This document shows positions 34,635-40,504 of a DNA stretch of 64,000 nt, one piece after another; positions within the stretch are counted from its first letter, which is position 1; each line of letters begins with the position of its first letter. The translations under genes were made by a program, and so were the position numbers. This stretch comes from G963665925 sp963665925 (GTDB lineage Bacteria; Bacillota; Clostridia; Peptostreptococcales; Acidaminobacteraceae), in contig OY762511.1 of NCBI GenBank assembly GCA_963665925.1, positions 3,534,001 through 3,598,000 on the forward strand, in the 5' to 3' direction. Under the pieces are notes generated by a model. That model ran no database searches and was not told where the DNA came from. It worked only from the letters and a program-made list of their open reading frames with translations.

Positions 34635-35732
34635 ATGGAAAACAACACAACAATGCAAGAAATGCTAGACATGATGGAGGATTCTTTTAAGATTCCTAGA
34701 AAAGGCGATGTTCTAAAGGGCAAAGTAGTCCAAGTGAACAAAGACGAAATCGTAGTTAACATTGGTTATAAATCTGACGGAATCGTTCCTCTAAAGGAAG
34801 TTTCTAGCGATCCTAACTCTGACATGATTGAAACAATCGTTGAAGACCAGGAAGTTGACGTATATGTAATGCGTTCTGATGACGGTGAAGGCAATGTTCT
34901 TCTTTCTATGAAGCGCGTATCTATGTTCAAGGACTGGGACGAGCTTGAAGAAATCATGAACAAAGAAGAACTCGTAGAAGTACGTACTTCTGAAGCTGTT
35001 AAAGGCGGCGTAGTAGCTTACTACAAAGAAGTTCGTGGCTTTATCCCTGCTTCACACCTAGCTATCGGCTATGTTAAAGACCTTAACGAGTTCGTTGGCA
35101 AGACGCTTGAAGTTAAAATCATCGAGTTCAACAAAGGCAAGAAGAAGATTGTATTCTCTAGAAAAGCAATCGAAGAAGTTGCTCTTTCTGCTAAGAAAGC
35201 TGAACTTTGGAAGAACATCGAAGTTGGACAAGTTATGCAAGGTGAAGTTAAGCGTATCACTAACTTCGGCGTATTCGTAGACATCGGCGGCGTTGACGGA
35301 CTTGTTCACATTTCTGAACTGTCTTGGGGCCGTGTGAAGTCTCCTAAAGAGATTGTTAAAGTTGGCGAGTCAGTAGACGTTAAGGTTCTAAGTGCTGATA
35401 AGGAAACTGAAAAAGTTTCTCTATCTATGAAGCAAGTTAAAGCTGATCCTTGGACTACTTTCGCTGACCGTTACGAAGTAGAAGGCGTATTCGAAGCTAA
35501 AGTTGTTAACCTAACTGACTTTGGTGCATTCGTTGAGCTTGAGCCAGGCGTTGAAGGCCTAGTTCACATCTCTCAAATTTCTCACAAGCGCGTTGAGAAG
35601 CCATCTGACGAACTTAAAGTTGGCGACGTGAGAGACGTTAAGATTCTTGAAGCTGACGCTGAAGCTAAGAAGCTTAAGCTTTCTATGAAAGAAGCTGTAG
35701 AAGCTCCTGCTGAAGAAACTGACGCTGAGTAA
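34635..35732 (+). CDS. rpsA: 30S ribosomal protein S1 homologue
   Basis: RNA-binding protein with four S1 repeats, starting near residues 18 (GDVLKGKVVQVNKDEIVVNIGYKSDG), 105 (VKGGVVAYYKEVRGFIPASHL), 190 (GQVMQGEVKRITNFGVFVDIGGVDGLVHISEL) and 275 (VEGVFEAKVVNLTDFGAFVELEPGVEGLVHIS), cited in parts. Length 365, the shorter Bacillota form. Repeated Ala/Glu-rich C-terminus. Codon use is strongly biased, fitting high expression. AAAGAGG precedes the ATG. A strong terminator follows. Confidence 0.94.
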   Translation: MENNTTMQEMLDMMEDSFKIPRKGDVLKGKVVQVNKDEIVVNIGYKSDGIVPLKEVSSDPNSDMIETIVEDQEVDVYVMRSDDGEGNVLLSMKRVSMFKDWDELEEIMNKEELVEVRTSEAVKGGVVAYYKEVRGFIPASHLAIGYVKDLNEFVGKTLEVKIIEFNKGKKKIVFSRKAIEEVALSAKKAELWKNIEVGQVMQGEVKRITNFGVFVDIGGVDGLVHISELSWGRVKSPKEIVKVGESVDVKVLSADKETEKVSLSMKQVKADPWTTFADRYEVEGVFEAKVVNLTDFGAFVELEPGVEGLVHISQISHKRVEKPSDELKVGDVRDVKILEADAEAKKLKLSMKEAVEAPAEETDAE

Positions 35733-35754
35733 TCTTAATTAAATCACTACATTT

Positions 35755-35788
35755 AAAGCTACCGATCAAATCGGTAGCTTTTTTTCGT
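35755..35788 (+). terminator. Terminator after rpsA
   Basis: AAAGCTACCGAT (35755–35766) pairs with ATCGGTAGCTTT (35770–35781); seven or more T residues follow. Confidence 0.95.
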
Positions 35789-35805
35789 GAAAGACAAAGA
35801 AATGC

Positions 35806-35869
35806 ATCAAAAATTGAGAGGAGACTTCATTGTGCTCGCACAAAATGGAGGCTTCTTTCTATTTTTGAT
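35806..35869. repeat. Long imperfect inverted repeat
   Basis: ATCAAAAAT at 35806–35814 starts a left arm of ~29 bases ending GTG (35832–35834). The right arm runs from CACAAAATGG (35839 on) to ATTTTTGAT (ends 35869). The arms match over most positions, with a loop of about four bases. It lies between the rpsA terminator and cheR. It could be a hairpin RNA, a second terminator or a small repeat element; its copy number elsewhere is unknown. Confidence 0.55.
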
Positions 35870-35890
35870 ATATGGCGCGTCTCGCGACAT

Positions 35891-35909
35891 GGGTAACCAG
35901 AGGTTACCC
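35891..35909. promoter_or_regulatory. Perfect 8-bp palindrome, possible operator upstream of cheR
   Basis: GGGTAACC (35891–35898), AGA, GGTTACCC (35902–35909). It is about 135 bases upstream of a TATAAT (36044–36049) that probably serves cheR. No T-run follows, so an operator is more likely than a terminator. Confidence 0.4.
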
Positions 35910-36043
35910 TGTTCTTATCCAAACATGACATAAGACGAGGTCGACAACACAGCCAATCAAGCAATTCTGATATAGCAATTGGAAAATGAGCACTTTTCTG
36001 ATTTTTTATTGGCCCTTTTCTTTATAAACGTCTAGTAAAAGGG

Positions 36044-36049
36044 TATAAT
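36044..36049 (+). promoter_or_regulatory. Probable -10 element for cheR
   Basis: TATAAT, 52 bases before the cheR ATG, with a weak TTTATA 17 bases upstream (36021–36026). Confidence 0.45.
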
Positions 36050-36100
36050 ATATCCAACTAGGTATTCATCCTAAATAGAGACTTATAAGGAGTTGTCCCA

Positions 36101-36877
36101 ATGGAAGGCTATGAAAAGTTTAAAGAACAAATTCTTAGAATGACTGGTCTGGATTTATCTTTATATAAAGAAAGACAAATGAAACGACGCATTGAGTCAT
36201 TGATCAAGCGTCATCAGATAGATTCATTTGAGAACTATTTTAAAGTCCTCAAGAGTGATAAAGAGGTTTTCGATGAGTTCATCAACTATTTGACTATCAA
36301 CGTATCCGAATTCTTCAGAAATCCAGGTCAGTGGGATATTCTTGTAAGTACAGTTATACCAGAGCTTATGAAGGGCAAGAGAAAGCTTAAGGTTTGGAGT
36401 GCTGCATGTTCTACTGGTGAAGAACCCTACACGCTGGTTATGGCTCTAAGTCGCGTTTTCCCTCTATCTGAAATCAAAATTCTTGCTGTAGATATTGATA
36501 AGGAAGCCATTAACAAAGCTAAAGCAGGTATTTATTCCAAGAAGAGTATCGAAAATGTGCCAGATGATTTTAAGAAAAAATACTTTTCAGAAATCGGTGG
36601 AAGCTATAAGATTTCTGATGATATTAAAAAGTGTGTTGAGTTTAAAAACTTCAACCTCTTAAAGGATCAGTATCCAAAGGACTACGATTTGATAGTCTGC
36701 AGAAACGTAATGATTTATTTTACAGAAGAAGCAAAAGAAGAAATGTACCACAATTTCAACTCAGCACTCGTTGAAAAAGGCGTGCTGTTCGTAGGCAGTA
36801 CAGAACAGATCATATTGCCTCAACGTTATAATTTCAAAGCACTAAAAACATTCTTCTATCAAAAAGAAACTAAATAG
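36101..36877 (+). CDS. cheR: Chemoreceptor glutamate methyltransferase CheR
   Basis: Transfers methyl groups from SAM to glutamates of chemoreceptors during adaptation. The N-terminal helical domain has LYKERQMKRRIESLIKRH (receptor-recognition basic helix), then LTINVSEFFRNPGQWDIL, the SAM motif VWSAACSTGEEPYTLVMAL and DLIVCRNVMIYF. Length 258, normal. It stands alone with its own terminator, not in a chemotaxis operon. Together with the YjfB gene nearby it indicates a motile organism. Confidence 0.96.
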   Translation: MEGYEKFKEQILRMTGLDLSLYKERQMKRRIESLIKRHQIDSFENYFKVLKSDKEVFDEFINYLTINVSEFFRNPGQWDILVSTVIPELMKGKRKLKVWSAACSTGEEPYTLVMALSRVFPLSEIKILAVDIDKEAINKAKAGIYSKKSIENVPDDFKKKYFSEIGGSYKISDDIKKCVEFKNFNLLKDQYPKDYDLIVCRNVMIYFTEEAKEEMYHNFNSALVEKGVLFVGSTEQIILPQRYNFKALKTFFYQKETK

Positions 36878-36886
36878 TCAAGTCCC

Positions 36887-36922
36887 AAAAGTGCATTTAT
36901 ATTCATTAAATGCACTTTTTTA
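36887..36922 (+). terminator. Terminator after cheR
   Basis: AAAAGTGCATTTA (36887–36899) pairs with TAAATGCACTTTT (36907–36919), followed by TTTATT. Confidence 0.9.
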
Positions 36923-37288
36923 TTTGAAATAGTCTAAATATTCATATCACTTATAAGTCAGTATTTTCAATCATTACAGCAAGTGATAGCACATTAACAT
37001 TGTATACAGCTTAATTTGCTCAATAAAGTAAGTTAGGGATAACTTATGGTCCAGCCGTCGTGGACTTTTATTGGCCCGCCTATACAAATTCATATCACTG
37101 TGTTTCAAATTTCACATGAAAAATCAAGTGTAAATTCTTAGATTTTGAGCATAGACATAAGTTTACATTATAAACAGGACTTTATTCACAAGCCTTCCTG
37201 ATTCTAAATTTTATGGAGTATTGAAAGGCATCTTTGGATGTGGCATTATTTTGGTGCTCATGTCGTTTGACGCGCCATATAGGTAAAG
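36923..37288. other. Intergenic stretch without a recognised gene
   Basis: About 370 AT-rich bases with no credible coding frame. It contains TTGTATACAG at 37000–37009 (same GTATAC core as upstream of kor), a GTTA-GGGA-TAAC mini hairpin (37032–37043), and GTCCA/TGGAC (37049–37053/37061–37065) followed by TTTTATT. These could belong to a small RNA ending at one of the hairpins, but nothing matches a family I know. Confidence 0.35.
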
Positions 37289-37340
37289 AATGGAAAGGCG
37301 CTATTCTTGTGTGAACACAAATAGCGCCTTTCCATTTTAT
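37289..37340 (+). terminator. Very strong hairpin, terminator-like
   Basis: AATGGAAAGGCGCTATT (37289–37305) pairs perfectly with 37320–37336, and TTGTGT/ACACAA extends it inward; TTTTAT follows on the + strand. cheR already has its own terminator 370 bases before, so an unrecognised + strand transcript may end here, or it may insulate the minus-strand yjfB unit. Confidence 0.65.
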
Positions 37341-37372
37341 ACGTGCATTTTTTTGTTTTTTACGAAAGAAAA

Positions 37373-37391
37373 TGAAGCGCAGGGCGCTTCA
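37373..37391 (-). terminator. Terminator of the yjfB-type gene
   Basis: TGAAGCGC (37373–37380) and GCGCTTCA (37384–37391) form the stem; on the minus strand TTTTCTTT follows. It overlaps the stop codon of the gene it ends. Confidence 0.75.
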
Positions 37392-37565
37392 CAGTCTTAT
37401 GTCGATATTTCCACCTTTATGTGGCTGAACACTATTTTCAAGCGCTTTAACCATTTCAGTGCTCATGGTCTCAGCAGTATCCATGCTTAATTTAGCCACT
37501 TGGAGACTTACAGCCTGTGCAAGTTTCATTTGGCTTATTCCGGTAGAAAGAGCAGCGATATCCAT
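37389..37565 (-). CDS. YjfB-type putative motility protein (58 residues)
   Basis: A small gene read on the minus strand: MDIAALSTGISQMKLAQAV is its N-terminus, followed by SLQVAKLSMDTAETMSTEM and a C-terminal NIDIRL. The MDIAALS…Q.KL…V…V…KKAMD-like pattern matches the YjfB family, tiny proteins of motile Bacillota controlled by sigma-D. GGAGG lies 6–10 bases before the ATG (minus strand, 37571–37575). The promoter at 37602–37628 fits sigma-D consensus, and a terminator overlaps the stop. The molecular role is unknown. It is divergent from the LysR regulator. Confidence 0.85.
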   Translation of the reverse strand: MDIAALSTGISQMKLAQAVSLQVAKLSMDTAETMSTEMVKALENSVQPHKGGNIDIRL

Positions 37566-37601
37566 AGTGGACCTCCATTCATCTACATCGACCTAGTATA
37601 T

Positions 37602-37628
37602 ATATCGTCAAAATTCGCCAATACTTTA
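37602..37628 (-). promoter_or_regulatory. Sigma-D (flagellar/motility) type promoter
   Basis: On the minus strand TAAA (37625–37628), a 15-base spacer and GACGATAT (37602–37609). The sigma-D/FliA consensus is TAAA-N15-GCCGATAT, so only one position differs. It is ~37 bases before the YjfB-type start codon. Confidence 0.75.
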
Positions 37629-37715
37629 GGGCTTTTTGCAATTACTGCTCATATTCCCTTAAGCCTTCAAAGGCAAAATGTTATAATAATTCTAACAAAG
37701 TGACAGGAGGACATG

Positions 37716-38588
37716 ATGGATATACAGTTCTATGAAACCTTTATTGAAGTTGCAAAAACACTGAATTTCAGAGAAGCAAGCGAAAACATTGGCGTAGTAC
37801 AATCGACCGTATCGAACCGAATTCAAGCACTTGAAGATTTTTATAAACGCCCATTGTTTAACAGAACCAACAAAAAGGTCCGTCTAAGCAGCACTGGGAA
37901 ACGACTTCTGCCTTATGCCGAGCGCATAGTGAAACTGCAGTATGAAGCTGTCCGAGCGACGAGAAAAACAGAGGAAGTACTCGAAACATTGAGCATTGGC
38001 ATAGATAGCAGTCTTTATACTGGTGAACTCATACAAGCCATTCAGTCCTTTACCGCTGAACATCCAGAAATTGTTTTGAGCATTGACGTAGCACATTCAA
38101 AGGATATTCACAGATCCGTCATAGATGGTGTTTATGATATGGGTTTCGTCTACAGCAAGTCAAACAATCCGGATGTTGTGTTTACACCTTATAAGCGTGA
38201 CAAGTTCATATTTGCAGGTCTTAGTCCTGAAGAACCCACAGGGGAACCCTATGTCACAAAACAGGCACTCCTTGATTTGGAGCTGGTCTATTCAGATTAC
38301 GGACGAAAATTTAAGACTTGGTGCGAGCAATTCATACCAGAGGACTATACATATAGTGTCTATCTTGCAAAAGGCATCAATCCAGCGCACTACATCTGCG
38401 GTTCAAAGAAATTTGGATTCATGCTCGAATCCGAGCTCGTATCCTCTGGTCTTTCAGACAAGCTTCAGAACATACGTGTTAAAGGTCTTGATTTTCCCTA
38501 TTTGCAAAGTTATCTCCTGTATGCAAAAACCGATCAACCACGCAGTGAGATCATGAAGTTCATAGGTGTGTTAAGTCGACAGGATTAG
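37716..38588 (+). CDS. LysR family transcriptional regulator
   Basis: Typical LysR regulator: N-terminal winged helix-turn-helix (residues 1–60, DIQFYETFIEVAKTLNFREASENIGVVQSTVSNRIQALEDFYKRPLFNR in parts) and a C-terminal periplasmic-binding-like effector domain (~90–285). Length 290. Two adjacent ATG codons are available; 37716 is 5 bases from AGGAGG, while 37713 is only 2, so 37716 is chosen. TATAAT at 37682–37687 with TTAAGC 17 bases upstream may be its promoter. Effector and targets are unknown; the divergent neighbour is the motility-type gene. Confidence 0.92.
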   Translation: MDIQFYETFIEVAKTLNFREASENIGVVQSTVSNRIQALEDFYKRPLFNRTNKKVRLSSTGKRLLPYAERIVKLQYEAVRATRKTEEVLETLSIGIDSSLYTGELIQAIQSFTAEHPEIVLSIDVAHSKDIHRSVIDGVYDMGFVYSKSNNPDVVFTPYKRDKFIFAGLSPEEPTGEPYVTKQALLDLELVYSDYGRKFKTWCEQFIPEDYTYSVYLAKGINPAHYICGSKKFGFMLESELVSSGLSDKLQNIRVKGLDFPYLQSYLLYAKTDQPRSEIMKFIGVLSRQD

Positions 38589-38697
38589 TGGAGATTATAG
38601 CGCAATAGATTCACTTATGTTATAATATTCTTTGCTGTATTATATATTACATCGAGTCCGATGACACCATAAAGACGTAAAGTACTGGAGGCAAAAG

Positions 38698-40131
38698 GTG
38701 AGTAGAGTAGAACGCAAAGAACCTGCTACAGAAATCATCCTAAAGAATCAGGCGATTATGAATCAGGTTCGTTCAAGAAATGAAGACAAGATGGATGCAC
38801 TTGGCAGAAACCTTAAGGCGCACATTGTTACCTACGGTTGTCAGATGAATGAGCATGACTCAGAAAAACTGCATGCCATGCTGAGAACCATGGGATATGA
38901 AATATCGCCCTTCAAGGAAAATGTAGATCTTATCATATTCAACACATGCTGTGTACGCGAAAACGCGGAGTTCAAAGTATATGGCAACCTCGGCCAGCTT
39001 AAGGCTGCAAAGAGAGCAAATCCTGATTTGATTATCGCAGTATGCGGATGCATGATGCAGCAGCCGCATGTAGTCGATAGAATAAAAAGTAAATACCGTC
39101 ATGTCGACCTCGTTTTTGGGACGCATAACTTGCACAACTTCCCAGCACTTCTTAATGAGACTTACGATCAATCCAATATTCTCGTTGAAGTATGGGATCA
39201 TGAAGGGGAAGTTGTTGAAGGACTTGAAGCCGATAGGAAGTTTAGCCTTAAGGCTTTTGTCAATATCACATTTGGCTGCAATAACTTCTGTACCTACTGC
39301 ATTGTGCCTTATACAAGGGGCCGCGAGCGCAGCCGAGAACCTGAAGCCATCATCAAAGAGATTGAGGTGCTTGTCAAAGCAGGCGCTAAGGAAGTCACGC
39401 TGCTAGGTCAAAACGTCAACTCCTACGGGAAAACCCTTGAAGCTGACATAGATTTTGCTGACCTGATCAGAATGGTCAACGATATTGAAGGCGTAGAACG
39501 GATTCGATTTATGACATCCCATCCTAAAGATATATCCGACAGGCTGATTGATGCCATTGCAGAATGTGAGCATGTGTGCGAATACGTGCATCTGCCAGTT
39601 CAGGCAGGCAGCAACTCACTACTTAAGCGCATGAACAGGAACTATACTCGTGAACATTATTTGGCGACAGTCGAAAAACTCAAACGTAAGATTCCAGGCG
39701 TGACCCTTTCGACTGACCTTATTGTCGGATTCCCAGGCGAAACAGATGAAGAGTTTGAAGAAACTATGGATCTGATCAAACAAGTCGGTTATGATTCTGC
39801 CTTTACCTTTATTTACTCAATGAGAACGGGGACTCCAGCTGCAAAAATGGAGCATCAAATTGATGAAAAGCTGAAACACCAGCGTTTCGATAAGTTGCTC
39901 AAAGAAATTAATAGAATTATCAAAGAGAAGAACCTGGAGCTTGTGGGTCAGGAAATGGAACTTCTGGTTGAAGGACCTGCTCCAAAGGGTGAAAATATGC
40001 TGATGGGTCGCTCACGTGGTCATCATACAGTTAATTTCATGGGCAAAGAAGAACTGATTGGTCAGCTTGTTCGCGTTAGAATCATTGAGGCGAGAGGACA
40101 TTCTCTTGGCGCTGAGCTCATTTCTGAATAG
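38698..40131 (+). CDS. miaB: tRNA-2-methylthio-N6-dimethylallyladenosine synthase
   Basis: Radical SAM methylthiotransferase modifying A37 of tRNAs that read UNN codons, after MiaA. The UPF0004 N-domain has the cluster cysteines (TYGCQMNEHDSEK, NTCCVRENAE, VCGCMMQQ); the radical SAM motif is GCNNFCTYCIVPYTRGRERSR; a C-terminal TRAM domain ends the protein. Length 477, slightly long due to an N-terminal extension. GTG 38698 follows GGAGGCAAAAG. miaA lies 5 kb downstream, after mutSL, a familiar clostridial arrangement. Confidence 0.96.
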   Translation: MSRVERKEPATEIILKNQAIMNQVRSRNEDKMDALGRNLKAHIVTYGCQMNEHDSEKLHAMLRTMGYEISPFKENVDLIIFNTCCVRENAEFKVYGNLGQLKAAKRANPDLIIAVCGCMMQQPHVVDRIKSKYRHVDLVFGTHNLHNFPALLNETYDQSNILVEVWDHEGEVVEGLEADRKFSLKAFVNITFGCNNFCTYCIVPYTRGRERSREPEAIIKEIEVLVKAGAKEVTLLGQNVNSYGKTLEADIDFADLIRMVNDIEGVERIRFMTSHPKDISDRLIDAIAECEHVCEYVHLPVQAGSNSLLKRMNRNYTREHYLATVEKLKRKIPGVTLSTDLIVGFPGETDEEFEETMDLIKQVGYDSAFTFIYSMRTGTPAAKMEHQIDEKLKHQRFDKLLKEINRIIKEKNLELVGQEMELLVEGPAPKGENMLMGRSRGHHTVNFMGKEELIGQLVRVRIIEARGHSLGAELISE

Positions 40132-40208
40132 GTATATACAAATATTATACGAATTTCGCTTGTACAGTAAAAAGTACACGTTTTTTGATTTAATTTCGTT
40201 GTAAAGCG

Positions 40209-40242
40209 GTTCAGTTTGTGTTACCATTTCTATGAACTGAAC
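40209..40242 (+). other. Hairpin immediately 5' of the fluoride aptamer
   Basis: GTTCAGTT (40209–40216) pairs with AACTGAAC (40235–40242) with an 18-base loop. It may be part of the leader, or the upper arm may fall in the promoter. Confidence 0.4.
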
Positions 40243-40321
40243 AGGTGATGGAGTTCGCCAAAACCGCTATATGCTAATGACTCCTATTAATCGTGTAAAC
40301 ACGCTTAATAGGAGTTTTTTG
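40241..40321 (+). promoter_or_regulatory. Fluoride riboswitch (crcB motif) with overlapping terminator
   Basis: The aptamer reads AGGTGATGGAGTTCGCC, AAAACCGC, a short loop, then GCTAATGACTCCTA. This matches the conserved crcB/fluoride motif (GGnGATGr…CGCC, AACnGC, GCTnATGrC…CTA). The expression platform is a terminator: ACTCCTATTAA (40280–40290) pairs with TTAATAGGAGT (40305–40315) followed by TTTTTT. Its 5' arm shares ACTCC with the aptamer pseudoknot partner of GGAGTT (40250–40255). Fluoride binding should therefore prevent termination and turn expression on. The next gene is mutS, at 40505; no fluoride exporter is nearby. From memory, mutS was among the genes listed with this motif when it was described. 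Confidence 0.88.
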
Positions 40322-40345
40322 TTTTTGTTCAGTTCCCATAATATG

Positions 40346-40396
40346 CCATCAAGCTGACACCCTACATGCTCACACCTACAAGCAGTCAGCTTGATA
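40346..40396 (+). other. 11-bp hairpin between riboswitch and mutS
   Basis: ATCAAGCTGAC (40348–40358) pairs perfectly with GTCAGCTTGAT (40385–40395), loop of 26 bases, no T-run. Its CCATCAA (40346–40352) could alternatively pair with TTGATGG of the terminator stem that follows. Confidence 0.5.
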
Positions 40397-40400
40397 TAGA

Positions 40401-40440
40401 ACCATCAATCAGCAACTACGCAACTGATTGATGGTTTTTC
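40401..40440 (+). terminator. Second terminator upstream of mutS
   Basis: ACCATCAATCAG (40401–40412) pairs with CTGATTGATGGT (40424–40435), followed by TTTTC. It lies after the riboswitch terminator and before the mutS TATAAT (40468–40473). Confidence 0.8.
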
Positions 40441-40467
40441 ATTTTATAAAAGACACTAAAATTATGT

Positions 40468-40473
40468 TATAAT
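40468..40473 (+). promoter_or_regulatory. Probable -10 element of mutS
   Basis: TATAAT, 32 bases before the mutS start; the -35 (TTATAA, 40444–40449, 18-base spacer) is weak. If active, mutS would also be expressed independently of the riboswitch. Confidence 0.45.
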
Positions 40474-40504
40474 AGTAGTTCGAGAAGGTAATTAGGAGGC
40501 TGAA

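Noticed and set aside
36887..36922. Repeat of the cheR terminator as part of a CRISPR-like array
   Set aside because: The hairpins in this region are single, unrelated sequences; no regularly spaced repeats exist in the window.
37290..37490. 66-codon plus-strand frame antisense to the YjfB-type gene
   Set aside because: It starts within the strong hairpin and runs against a better supported minus-strand gene.
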